A stretch of DNA of 64,000 nt. It comes from JANQSP01 sp965226095. Its GTDB lineage: Bacteria; Bdellovibrionota; Bdellovibrionia; Bdellovibrionales; UBA1609. The position numbers and the translations under genes are program-made. The DNA lies in NCBI GenBank assembly GCA_965226095.1, contig OZ245336.1, positions 930,001 to 994,000 of the forward strand, read 5' to 3'. Shown in pieces: positions 24,547-32,457 of this stretch; the stretch's first letter is position 1, and every line of letters begins with the position of its first letter. Under the pieces are notes generated by a model. It saw nothing but the letters and a program-made list of their open reading frames with translations. It had not been told where the DNA came from and searched no databases.

Positions 24547-26082
24547 TTGAAACAAACAAACAGTTTTTTAATTTTAGATTTTGGTTCGCAATACACCTGG
24601 TTGATTGTCCGTTGTTTTCGAGAGTTGGGGTATTACTCTCAGGTAGAGCCTTTTGATTTTTCTTTGGAGAATATTAAAAAATTAAATCCTTCAGGTATTG
24701 TTTTAAGTGGAGGCCCTGCCTCTGTGCTGTCTAAAGGTTCTCCCACTCGTCCCTTACAAGAGCTTATGTCTGTAGCTCCCTTGTTGGGGGTTTGTTATGG
24801 ATTACAGTTGATTTGTCATCAGTGGGGAGGGAAGATAGTACCTTCTGAAAAAAGAACCTATGGTAACAGTCAAATTGATTGGAAGAAAGAACTTCTACCA
24901 GGCTTAAGTCGACAAAAGGTATGGATGAGCCACGGAGATTCTGTGGCTGAATTGCCCAAGGGTTTTTCTATTCTAGCGGAGACAAGTACAAAAATCCCAG
25001 CCTGTATCCAGTCAGAAAATATTTTAGCCCTGCAGTTTCATCCTGAAGTATCTCATACGGAGAGAGGGAAAGAGTTATTAAAATATTTTGCGCAAAAAAT
25101 ATGCTCTGTTAGTGAAGGAGAATGGACACCGGCAAAAATGTTGCAGTTTTTGGAGGAGGACATTCATGCGCAATTAAAATCTTCTGATCATATATTATGC
25201 GCCTTAAGCGGAGGGGTGGATTCCACAGTGACGGCTTCTTTGTTGACGAAGGTGCTGGGATTTAAAAGAGTACACTGTGTTTTTGTAGACACAGGGCTTT
25301 TGAGAAAAAACGAGTTTCAGGAAGTGCTGAACGCTTATAAAAAACTGAATTTGAATGTCGAAGGTGTGGATGCAAAAGCAGAATTTTTGCAGAATTTAAA
25401 GGATGTTGTGGATCCGGAAAAGAAAAGAAAAATTATCGGACATAAATTTATTGATATTTTTAACAAATACAAAGAATCTCATTCGGAATTAAATTGTTTG
25501 GCACAGGGAACTTTGTATCCTGATGTAATAGAAAGTCTTTCAGTCAAAGGGCCCAGTGCCACCATTAAATCCCATCATAATGTGGGAGGTTTGCCTAAGG
25601 ACATGCCCTTTCAAAAGCTTATTGAACCCTTAAAGTACTTGTTTAAGGATGAAGTGCGGTTATTGGGAAAAGAGCTGAATATTCCTGCAATATTTTTGAA
25701 TCGACATCCCTTTCCAGGGCCGGGTTTGGCTGTGCGAATTTGCGGTGAGATCACGCAGGATCGTTTGGCAAAACTTCAGGAGGCGGACGCCATTTTTATA
25801 CAGGAATTAAACCAGGCAGAGTTGTATGATCAAATATGGCAGGCTTTTTGTGTCTTACTGCCGGTCAAGTCTGTGGGTGTGCAGGGGGATGAACGCACGT
25901 ATGATGAAGTGATTGTGTTAAGAGCTATTACTTCCACAGATGGTATGACAGCGGACTGGTTTGATTTTGATTCAGAGTTTTTACATAAAGTTTCTGATCG
26001 TATCACCAATGAAGTGAAGGGTATCAACCGGGTGGTGTACGACATTACATCCAAACCTCCTGGCACTATTGAGTGGCTCTGA
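24547..26082 (+). CDS. guaA: GMP synthase (glutamine-hydrolysing)
   Basis: Aminates XMP to GMP. I choose the TTG with GGGAGA six bases upstream, giving 511 residues; an ATG six codons earlier lacks a binding site. Class I glutamine amidotransferase domain: ILDFGSQYT, nucleophile Cys in GVCYGLQLICHQ, His/Glu in LQFHPEVSHT. ATP pyrophosphatase domain: P-loop ALSGGVDSTV, then IESLSVKGPSATIKSHHNVGG. The C-terminal dimerisation domain ends in the conserved GTIEWL-type terminus. It follows guaB by 45 bases. Confidence 0.97.
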   Translation: MKQTNSFLILDFGSQYTWLIVRCFRELGYYSQVEPFDFSLENIKKLNPSGIVLSGGPASVLSKGSPTRPLQELMSVAPLLGVCYGLQLICHQWGGKIVPSEKRTYGNSQIDWKKELLPGLSRQKVWMSHGDSVAELPKGFSILAETSTKIPACIQSENILALQFHPEVSHTERGKELLKYFAQKICSVSEGEWTPAKMLQFLEEDIHAQLKSSDHILCALSGGVDSTVTASLLTKVLGFKRVHCVFVDTGLLRKNEFQEVLNAYKKLNLNVEGVDAKAEFLQNLKDVVDPEKKRKIIGHKFIDIFNKYKESHSELNCLAQGTLYPDVIESLSVKGPSATIKSHHNVGGLPKDMPFQKLIEPLKYLFKDEVRLLGKELNIPAIFLNRHPFPGPGLAVRICGEITQDRLAKLQEADAIFIQELNQAELYDQIWQAFCVLLPVKSVGVQGDERTYDEVIVLRAITSTDGMTADWFDFDSEFLHKVSDRITNEVKGINRVVYDITSKPPGTIEWL

Positions 26083-26147
26083 GTTATTTTATAACTATCA
26101 GATCACATATGAGAGTTATCGGAAATAAGGTATAAATTACAAATTCC

Positions 26148-26263
26148 GTGAAAATTTTTCACTACTCCTTTTAATTTCCAATTATTATTTTGGTAAAAAA
26201 CTAAATCTCAGTTATTATTGCCAACATTCTGTAGTAGTAAAAATGTATAGAAGTTACCAGTTT
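26148..26263 (+). promoter_or_regulatory. Upstream region shared by the two alpha-CTD-like repeat genes, copy 1
   Basis: GTGAAAA-T-TTTTCAC (26148-26162) is followed by a 53-base block (26179-26231, beginning CAATTATTATTTTGG) that is identical to 27836-27888 upstream of the second gene. Identity here is higher than between the coding regions, so it probably holds the promoter and any operator. A regulatory role is inferred from the conservation. Confidence 0.55.
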
Positions 26264-27736
26264 ATGTTACAAATAAAATTATGTTTTTTCATGGTTTTTT
26301 TCTTTTTTAGTTATATGTCTTACAGCGGTTGTGAAAATGTGTTTAAGCTTAATTCAGAACTAAAGTGGATGACTACTGAAAGGCTCATTGAATTAGAATT
26401 AGGAAGAAAATTTCAAGAGACGAATAGTTCTAAAGTGCCTCAAGGACAGCCTCGTCTAGTTGTGAAAAAAGAGAAAAAGGTAGAGCAAGCGGAGATATTT
26501 AGTATGGTGCCGCCGACAGTACTAAATGAAAAGGTATTACATTATTTGGATTTCAGTTTTGCTGTCACTGGACTGGAAGCCATTATTACTAGAGCCCTCA
26601 TGGGATCTTCTCTTCTAAATAAAGGTGGTGTTATATATATTGGTGACTTGATTCAGATGAATGGAGAGAGTTTATCAAAGAAACTTTTCTTTGGTCGAGA
26701 AGCTGTTGCAGCCATTAAAAAAGCCTTGGCACAAAAAGGATTATATTTAAGTACAAAACTGTCTGAAGAGTGGTTTCAACCTACATTGGATGTACCAATA
26801 GAAATACTGAATAAAAGAGTTGTTGATTATTTAGGATTTAATTCACCTGTTGTGAAGAACTCTATTTCTCGAAACACATTACGTCTAAAGCATACTATGA
26901 AAACTCGTATTATCGAACTTTTGAGAAAAAATATGATAGTCTATGTTGGAGATTTGGTTCAAAAGAGTAAAGAGGATTTATTAAAAATAATGGATTTAGA
27001 AACTGTTTCAACTATTGAAACAGTCTTGATACAAAACGGTCTGAATTTAGCTATACAACTTTCCAAAAGATGGAGGCCACCTGTAATGTACACAACACAA
27101 ATATTGAATGAGAAAGTCATTGATTATTTGGACTTCAGTTTTGTCGATTATCATACTAGAAATCTTATTATGCTGGGATTGGTAGCAAATCGAATAGTGT
27201 ACATTGGGGATTTGATTCAAAAGAAAAGAGAGAATTTGATTGATGCGAACTCTACTTCATCTTGGCAAACTGGTTTTTTTCGAAATGTGAGGGTATTAAA
27301 TAAATTATCAAGAAGGTATAGTTTAGGTGAAACAAAACTGTTAGTGCTTGAAGCAGCATTGGCACAAAGGGGTTTGTATTTAGGTACAAAGATTTCCGAA
27401 AAATGGATACCTCCTGATGGGGAATATATAATAGCAAAAATACTTCATAAAAAAGTAGTGGACTATCTGGATTTTAATTCACTTTCTATTCCTGGTAGTG
27501 GTGTTATTGAGAAAAATTATCTTGAGAATATGAATTCACGTCGTATTACTGAAAGTTTAAGAGCAAACGGGATCGTGTATATTGGAGAGTTAATTCAAAG
27601 AAACAGGGAAGATTTGTTGGAAATATATGAAATAAATTTAATCCATCTCTTAGTGATTGAAAGTGCCTTAGAGAAAAAAGGTTTGCATTTAAGCACAAAA
27701 CTTTATGAAAGATGGAAGCCTCTACGGTTTAAATAA
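26264..27736 (+). CDS. Exported protein with four tandem RNA polymerase alpha-CTD-like repeats
   Basis: 490 residues from the ATG that aligns with the paralogue's start (an ATG seven codons earlier is less likely). Signal peptide at about 1-21 (LCFFMVFFFFSYMSYSG). Four repeats (about 83-170, 178-270, 278-381, 391-484) each read VLNxKVxDYLDFxF, a helix, IVYIGDLIQxxxExLL, a helix, then ALxxKGLxLSTKLxExW. This is the layout and sequence pattern of the helix-hairpin-helix alpha C-terminal domain of RNA polymerase, including YIGDLVQ and the GLxLGxxLxxW end. Repeats 1, 3 and 4 carry short insertions in the first helical region or after the LL helix. The next gene is a three-repeat paralogue with nearly the same upstream region. 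What an exported alpha-CTD-like stack does is unknown; binding of foreign DNA or host protein is speculation. Confidence 0.75.
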   Translation: MLQIKLCFFMVFFFFSYMSYSGCENVFKLNSELKWMTTERLIELELGRKFQETNSSKVPQGQPRLVVKKEKKVEQAEIFSMVPPTVLNEKVLHYLDFSFAVTGLEAIITRALMGSSLLNKGGVIYIGDLIQMNGESLSKKLFFGREAVAAIKKALAQKGLYLSTKLSEEWFQPTLDVPIEILNKRVVDYLGFNSPVVKNSISRNTLRLKHTMKTRIIELLRKNMIVYVGDLVQKSKEDLLKIMDLETVSTIETVLIQNGLNLAIQLSKRWRPPVMYTTQILNEKVIDYLDFSFVDYHTRNLIMLGLVANRIVYIGDLIQKKRENLIDANSTSSWQTGFFRNVRVLNKLSRRYSLGETKLLVLEAALAQRGLYLGTKISEKWIPPDGEYIIAKILHKKVVDYLDFNSLSIPGSGVIEKNYLENMNSRRITESLRANGIVYIGELIQRNREDLLEIYEINLIHLLVIESALEKKGLHLSTKLYERWKPLRFK

Positions 27737-27803
27737 GATACACTAAATTCCAATGTTGATATTCCATGCCTTCAAAGTATAGTTATAATGTACTATAAAA
27801 GCT

Positions 27804-27921
27804 GTGAAAATATTTCATCCATTATTGCTAATTTTCAATTATTATTTTGGTAAAAAACTAAATCTCAGTTATTATTGCCAACATTCTGCAGTAGTGAAAA
27901 TATATAGAGGGTGCCGAATTT
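27804..27921 (+). promoter_or_regulatory. Upstream region shared by the two alpha-CTD-like repeat genes, copy 2
   Basis: GTGAAA-ATA-TTTCAT (27804-27818) followed by the 53-base block 27836-27888 identical to copy 1 at 26179-26231, then a similar short leader to the ATG. Conservation of the whole region points to a duplicated promoter and joint control. Confidence 0.55.
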
Positions 27922-28956
27922 ATGTTACAAATAAAATTATATTTTTTCATAGGAATTTTCTTTTTTAGTTACATGTCTTACAGTGGTGACTGTGAAGATG
28001 TTTTTGATTCTAATTCAAAATCAAAGTGGCTAACGATTGAAGAGTTGGTTGATTTGGCACAAAATTCTCAGTCATTTAATCACCCAGGGATATTTCGAGT
28101 GGAGTATCTTCCTGGTGTAAAAAAAGTAAAACCACTAGATAGAGTGCCGAAAGAAATGTTGAATCAGAGAATTGTTGATTACTTGGATTTTAGTTTTGCT
28201 ACTCCTCAGATAAGAACCCGTATTATTAATGGGTTGAGGAGAGCAGGTGTATTGTATATTGGTGATTTGATTAGCATGAGTAGAGAAAATTTATTAAACA
28301 TAGGTAATTTGAGTTCAAAATCTGTTGATACCATTGAACAAGAGCTAGCTCAAAAGGGGTTGCATTTAAGCACAACATTAGCTGAACCTTGGATACGATC
28401 TCAAATACCTGTAGAAGTATTGGATCAAAAAGTTATGGAATATCTAGATTCTCATTTTACTACTGCTAATACTAGAAATGCTGTTAGTAGAATATTGGGA
28501 GGATCTATTTTTTATAAAAATGAAATAATATATATTGGAGAGTTACTTCAGTTTAGTAGGGAAGAATTGAAGAGAAGGGGGATGGTAGGAGACAAAATTG
28601 TTTTAAATATTGAGCAAGCGTTAGAACCAAGAGGTTTATACTTGGAGATGAGAATACCCAAAGAATGGACTCGACCAACAGAAGATGTGCCGATAGAAGT
28701 CTTAAATAAGAAAATTGTTAATTATTTGGATTTTAGTTTTGCTACTCCTCAGGTAAGGACTCGTATTATAAATTATCTAAAAAGAAAAGAAATACTTTAT
28801 ATTGGAGAGTTGATTCAGGAGAGTGCATACTGGTTATCCAGATCAGTAACCGAAAGAGAAATGGGTGTACTTAAACAAGCGCTAGCTCAAAAGGGGTTGC
28901 ATTTAAGCACAACACTTCCTGAAAAATGGGAGCCTCGGCAATTGAGGGCTAAATAA
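27922..28956 (+). CDS. Exported protein with three tandem RNA polymerase alpha-CTD-like repeats
   Basis: 344 residues. Signal peptide at about 1-22 (LYFFIGIFFFSYMSYSG). Repeats at about 75-157, 163-249 and 256-336. Repeat 1 aligns without gaps to my recollection of E. coli alpha residues 265-300: Arg100, Asn103, Lys133 and Ser134 fall on R265, N268, K298 and S299, which contact promoter UP-element DNA; YIGDL, LL and NL also coincide. Repeat 3 keeps the R-x2-N pair (Arg281, Asn284) but not the Lys-Ser; repeat 2 keeps neither. It is the paralogue of the preceding gene, which has four repeats, with the same signal peptide and upstream block, so the pair arose by duplication. Function unknown. 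Confidence 0.78.
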   Translation: MLQIKLYFFIGIFFFSYMSYSGDCEDVFDSNSKSKWLTIEELVDLAQNSQSFNHPGIFRVEYLPGVKKVKPLDRVPKEMLNQRIVDYLDFSFATPQIRTRIINGLRRAGVLYIGDLISMSRENLLNIGNLSSKSVDTIEQELAQKGLHLSTTLAEPWIRSQIPVEVLDQKVMEYLDSHFTTANTRNAVSRILGGSIFYKNEIIYIGELLQFSREELKRRGMVGDKIVLNIEQALEPRGLYLEMRIPKEWTRPTEDVPIEVLNKKIVNYLDFSFATPQVRTRIINYLKRKEILYIGELIQESAYWLSRSVTEREMGVLKQALAQKGLHLSTTLPEKWEPRQLRAK

Positions 28957-28998
28957 ACAATTGACAAATATATTTGGGTATTTTGTAATCATTAGGAT

Positions 28999-29583
28999 AT
29001 GGGTCACAGAGGTATTTATTTATTACTTTTTTTGTCATGGTTTTCATTAGTTTCCTGCCAGACCTTGTATTATCCGACACAGGAATTTACCAAAAAATCC
29101 TATAAGCCGATTAAAAAAGGTACCATAGAGCTTATGGTTGTCCCGAGAATGGTATCTACTTTTTCCACTCCAACTGATTTATTTGATTACAGTACGGCCT
29201 ATCGCAAAGGGGAAAGGTACGTAAAAAGGAGTATGCAGAAGTTTTGTGGTGGTGAATATGAAATACTTTCTGCTGTGAAAAAGAAAGAAAAAATACGAAT
29301 GGAAACGCACACCTCCACTTCCAGCTATTTTGACAGTGATACTCAACGCTCCGATCTTTCTCAGGATGTTGATGTCCTACAGGTGCATCAACCTAGAGGA
29401 AGGGTTTATAGAAATAGGAGAGGCCGGAAGGTTTTTGTTCAACCTTTTCCTCAAGCCCAAGTGAGGACAGGCACACAAAGTGTGGGGCATGAAAGTCAAA
29501 GCGGTTCTGTGCATGGTGGTTCATCCACTATTACAAAACCTGTCTACAGAAGATACATAAAATTTAAATTCCAATGTAAATAA
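28999..29583 (+). CDS. Hypothetical lipoprotein (194 aa)
   Basis: Signal peptide with lipobox (LLLFLSWFSLVSC; Cys at about 20), so probably an outer-membrane lipoprotein. The mature part has a short beta-rich segment (GTIELMVVPRMV), one further Cys pair (FCGGEYEI and the C-terminal FQCK), and a Ser/Thr/Arg/Gln-rich region (VYRNRRGRKVFVQPF). No family is recognised. It follows the alpha-CTD-like gene by 42 bases and converges with the next lipoprotein gene. Confidence 0.62.
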   Translation: MGHRGIYLLLFLSWFSLVSCQTLYYPTQEFTKKSYKPIKKGTIELMVVPRMVSTFSTPTDLFDYSTAYRKGERYVKRSMQKFCGGEYEILSAVKKKEKIRMETHTSTSSYFDSDTQRSDLSQDVDVLQVHQPRGRVYRNRRGRKVFVQPFPQAQVRTGTQSVGHESQSGSVHGGSSTITKPVYRRYIKFKFQCK

Positions 29584-29610
29584 ACTGTAAATTTATAAAA
29601 AGTTATCCAA

Positions 29611-30510
29611 CTATTCAGCTGCGTATCCATCCTGGTCTTCGTGGTTATTCCAGTACTCAGGATCCGTGTATTGATATTCCATGCCTTCAAAGTATTCCTC
29701 TTCTTCATTACTAAGACTATTCATGGATTTAGCAACCTGCTCACCTTGGTTGTCAACGATGTCAGGTGGACTATCAGGTGTGTTTAAATATTCAGGATCC
29801 AGATATTGATAGTCGGTATCTTGGTCATCAAAGAGGTTTGGAGAGCTATTATCGAAGGGGTCTGGCGAATTATCAAAGAGGTTTGGAGAGCTATTATCGA
29901 AGGGGTTTGGCGAATTATCAAAGAGGTTTGGAGAGCTATTATCGAAGGGGTCTGGCGAATTATCAAAGAGGTTTGGAGAGCTATTATCGAAGGGGTCTGG
30001 CGAATTATCAAAGAGGTTTGGAGAGCTATTATCGAAGGGGTCTGGCGAATTATCAAAGAGGTTTGGAGAGCTATTATTTGGAGAGCTATTATATTGATAA
30101 TCGAAACGAGTTTCAGAAGAATCTTCATTTCTTCTATTGTAAGGGTTGATTATTACTCTAGGTGCATAAGGCTGAGTGGAGCGTCTATTATATCTGTCAG
30201 GACATATCCTGTCATAATAGTTTAAAAATTTGTTACCATATTGATTCTTGCATCTATTATACCACTCAGAGTATCTGTCATACTGATTTTGACATCTATT
30301 ATACCATTCAGAGTACTCATCATACCAGTTGAAGCACTCGTCATACCCAAGATATTTGTCATCCTGTTCGGAGTAGTTATTATCCTGATCAGAGTATTCG
30401 TATCTGTCATATTGATATGAATATTCGTCATATTGATCGTAGTATCTGTCATATCGGTTTGAACAACCAATTAAGAAAATAGAAAAAGTAAGAACATATA
30501 TGGTCTTCAT
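29611..30510 (-). CDS. Low-complexity lipoprotein with Tyr/Asp-rich and SPNLFDN repeats
   Basis: 299 residues. Lipobox in TFSIFLIGC (Cys16). Residues 17-100 are a Tyr/Asp/Asn/Arg-rich stretch with repeating YDRY/YDEYS/WYNRC units. Residues about 150-226 hold five perfect-to-near-perfect 15-residue repeats of SSPNLFDNSPDPFDN. The C-terminal part is acidic (EEEEYFEGMEYQYTDPEYW). AAAGGG precedes the start. Composition suggests an extended, disordered surface protein whose length can vary by repeat gain or loss. The opposite strand also stays open through the repeats, but only as a by-product of the repeat. Confidence 0.72.
   Translation of the reverse strand: MKTIYVLTFSIFLIGCSNRYDRYYDQYDEYSYQYDRYEYSDQDNNYSEQDDKYLGYDECFNWYDEYSEWYNRCQNQYDRYSEWYNRCKNQYGNKFLNYYDRICPDRYNRRSTQPYAPRVIINPYNRRNEDSSETRFDYQYNSSPNNSSPNLFDNSPDPFDNSSPNLFDNSPDPFDNSSPNLFDNSPDPFDNSSPNLFDNSPNPFDNSSPNLFDNSPDPFDNSSPNLFDDQDTDYQYLDPEYLNTPDSPPDIVDNQGEQVAKSMNSLSNEEEEYFEGMEYQYTDPEYWNNHEDQDGYAAE
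29833..30090 (-). repeat. Tandem 45-base repeat inside the lipoprotein gene
   Basis: Five full copies of a 45-base unit starting GAGGTTTGGAGAGC (plus-strand reading) begin at 29833, 29878, 29923, 29968 and 30013; a truncated sixth starts at 30058. Copies differ by single bases (for example GGTCTGG/GGTTTGG). 45 is a multiple of three, so copy-number change keeps the frame. Confidence 0.9.
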
Positions 30511-30778
30511 TATATTGACCCTTTGTGTGCTTACTCATATCATTTATGTGAGTATTATGCAAGTGAAACACCTCTTTTTTTTAGTTTTACTACTGTGTAA
30601 TTTTTTCATTTTTTAGAATGAAAAATACCTACTTCTAAAGGTGTTTTTGATATCTAGTAAAAGCAAATTGGTTGTGATTCGCACAAAGTAATTTTTGTCC
30701 ACAATTATTTTTTTAAAAAGTTTCATAATTTCTTTGTTTTGGTTTTTTTCTTTATATATTTAACTGACAAATATATAA

Positions 30779-30825
30779 TGTAACAAAATACCCTCATTTA
30801 ATACATTTAAGGGTGGTTTGTTACA
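30779..30825. repeat. Long inverted repeat TGTAACAAA...TTTGTTACA
   Basis: Nine outer base pairs (TGTAACAAA/TTTGTTACA) and five inner ones (ACCCT/AGGGT), with two or three mismatched bases between them and an 18-base AT-rich loop. It is not followed by a clear T-run, so it may be an operator or a small palindromic element rather than a terminator. Confidence 0.5.
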
Positions 30826-30871
30826 TGAATAAGAGTATTAAAAAACTAATATAAAGAGTTAAGAGATTTAG

Positions 30872-30944
30872 TGGTAGGAGTGCCGGATTCGAATCCATGA
30901 CCGGCAGTTCAGGAAGCTGTCACTCTACCCCACCTGGGCTAAAT
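30872..30944 (-). pseudogene. tRNA-like remnant
   Basis: Read on the minus strand, the 73 bases include a D-arm-like segment (TAGCCCAGGTGGGGTAGAG), a stem-loop around CTTCCTGAA, the T-loop consensus GGATTCGAATCC and a terminal CCA. However, the 5' strand of the acceptor stem does not pair with ACTCCT, and the T-stem halves only pair if the loop is enlarged (GCCGG/CCGGC around 14 bases). I read it as a decayed or recombined tRNA gene, not a functional one. Confidence 0.4.
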
Positions 30945-30974
30945 GATCTTTCCAAAATAATATTACTTATCCAC

Positions 30975-31004
30975 TTGACTGGGGAAAGTAAGATTCAGTA
31001 CATT
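30975..31004 (+). promoter_or_regulatory. Candidate promoter for the S10-spc ribosomal cluster
   Basis: TTGACT (30975-30980) and TACATT (30999-31004) are separated by 18 bases, a fair sigma70-type match. It would give a leader of about 180 bases before rpsJ, long enough for autoregulatory structure. No other pair in the region looks better by eye. Confidence 0.35.
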
Positions 31005-31194
31005 TAGTACATTGCATTATTATGTATTTGGCAGTACGGCTGTTCGTAGAACTTAGTGATCTTGCTATGTCTGGTTACCTTATTGGCAACAGTCAATATT
31101 GTCCGGCTTTTTTACTTGTACAGTGGAGCAGTTCATTGTATCCATATCTGAACGGAGGGTGCTTTTATTACCCAAAAGAGGCAGGTTATAGTTA

Positions 31195-31527
31195 ATGGAA
31201 ATGGAAGGACAGAGAATTCGTATTCGTCTTACGGGCTTCGATCACAAGCTCTTGGACCAATCTGTGCGCGGTATTGTAGATACTGCCAAGCGGACAGGTG
31301 CGAATGTTGCCGGACCCATACCCCTGCCGGTTAAAATCAACCGTTATACAGTCTTACGTTCACCTCATGTAAATAAAAAATCCAGAGAGCAATTTGAAGT
31401 CAGATGCTATAAGCGTCTTTTGGAAATTTTAGATCCGACTTCTCAAACCATCAATCAACTTATGAAGCTGGATTTGCCGGCTGGTGTGGATGTCATTATT
31501 TTTACGGGCAGTCAAAATGAGCAGTAA
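31195..31527 (+). CDS. rpsJ: Ribosomal protein S10
   Basis: Small-subunit protein and NusE transcription antitermination partner. 110 residues; core IRIRLTGFDHKLLDQS, GPIPLP and SPHVNKKSREQFE are diagnostic. Slightly longer than usual at both ends (MEMEGQ start; the C-terminus runs on as TGSQNEQ). First gene of the S10-spc cluster; its end overlaps the rplC start by 11 bases. AGGCAGG lies upstream. Confidence 0.97.
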   Translation: MEMEGQRIRIRLTGFDHKLLDQSVRGIVDTAKRTGANVAGPIPLPVKINRYTVLRSPHVNKKSREQFEVRCYKRLLEILDPTSQTINQLMKLDLPAGVDVIIFTGSQNEQ

Positions 31528-32440
31528 AGATAAAATAGAGAAAAAGTCCACGAGTGGAAAATCAAAAACAAAAACTTCTGATAAACCGGCTAAGACTTCC
31601 CAGTCAGATGTAAAGAAGGCAAATGCAAAGTCGGGGGCAAAAACTGCGTCCGCTGAAACATCCCAAGATAAGCCAATAAAAGCAGATAAAGCAGATAAAG
31701 CTGATAAAAAAGCAGAGACTGTCAAAACTGATAAAGCACCTGAAGAAGTGATTAAAGAACAAAAAACAAAAACAACTCAGCCGGAACAAATTAAGCTGTC
31801 TGGCTTATATGCTTTTAAGTTGGGTATGTCTTCTATCTATGATGAACAAGGTCACTTCACTCCTGTTACATTGTTGCAAGTCAAACCTTGTTTTGTATCT
31901 CAAATTAAAACTCAGAAAAAAGAGGGATACAGTAGTGTGCAGATGGCCTTTAAGCCTCAAAAAAACAAAAGAGTTTCCAAACCATTAGTTGTCCATTTGT
32001 CTGCCGCCGGTTTTAAAGAGGGTGCGGCTCATGTAAAAGAAGTTCGTCAAAGCTCCACAGAAAATATTAAAGTGGGGCAGGAAGTATCTATTAACTCCTT
32101 AGAGAAGGGAGATATTGTAAAACTGACAGGTGTATCAAAAGGTCATGGTTTTGCCGGTGTGGTGAAGAGATGGGGATTTAAAGGTGGCCCTGCTTCTCAT
32201 GGTGCTAAAACACATAGAACTACCGGTTCTATTGGAAACCGAACGGAACCAGCCAGAGTTATGCCGGGAAAAAAAATGCCCGGGCATTATGGTGTGGAGC
32301 AGGTGAGCATAAGAAATGTAAAAGTTATGGATGTTGTGCCGGATGAAAAATTGATTCTTATAAAAGGTCCTGTTCCGGGGGCCAGAAATTCATTGGTGTA
32401 TTTACATAAAAACCAAGCAGTTGAAAAAAGAAAAACTTAA
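31517..32440 (+). CDS. rplC: Ribosomal protein L3 with long N-terminal extension
   Basis: Large-subunit protein near the peptidyl-transferase centre. The ATG overlapping the rpsJ end gives 307 residues, about 95 more than usual. Residues 1-93 are a Lys/Ala/Ser/Thr/Asp-rich, probably disordered extension (with a KADKADKADKKA run); the L3 core begins at LSGLYAFKLGMSSIYDEQG. Core signatures KGHGFAGVVKRWGF and GSIGNRTEPARVMPGKKMPGH are intact. A later internal start is unlikely, because no ATG with a binding site lies near the core. Confidence 0.95.
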   Translation: MSSKDKIEKKSTSGKSKTKTSDKPAKTSQSDVKKANAKSGAKTASAETSQDKPIKADKADKADKKAETVKTDKAPEEVIKEQKTKTTQPEQIKLSGLYAFKLGMSSIYDEQGHFTPVTLLQVKPCFVSQIKTQKKEGYSSVQMAFKPQKNKRVSKPLVVHLSAAGFKEGAAHVKEVRQSSTENIKVGQEVSINSLEKGDIVKLTGVSKGHGFAGVVKRWGFKGGPASHGAKTHRTTGSIGNRTEPARVMPGKKMPGHYGVEQVSIRNVKVMDVVPDEKLILIKGPVPGARNSLVYLHKNQAVEKRKT

Positions 32441-32457
32441 AAAAAAGGTAAATAGCT

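Larger units (their letters stand above)
30511..31194. other. 684-base intergenic region upstream of the ribosomal protein cluster
   Basis: No protein gene is supported. It contains a small hairpin TTTTTCATT/AATGAAAAA (30602-30625), a long inverted repeat (30779-30825), a tRNA-like remnant on the minus strand (30872-30944) and, from about 30975, the probable promoter and leader of rpsJ. The entries below describe these. Confidence 0.6.

Noticed and set aside
29766..30225. Open frames on the plus strand and a second minus-strand frame through the 45-base repeat
   Set aside because: They exist only because a repeat of length divisible by three keeps every frame open; they lack ribosome-binding sites and sit inside the supported lipoprotein gene.
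30872..31194. tmRNA on the minus strand
   Set aside because: The 3' end resembles a tRNA T-arm, but no GG-x-TTCGAC 5' element or tag-peptide frame is found within 350 bases.
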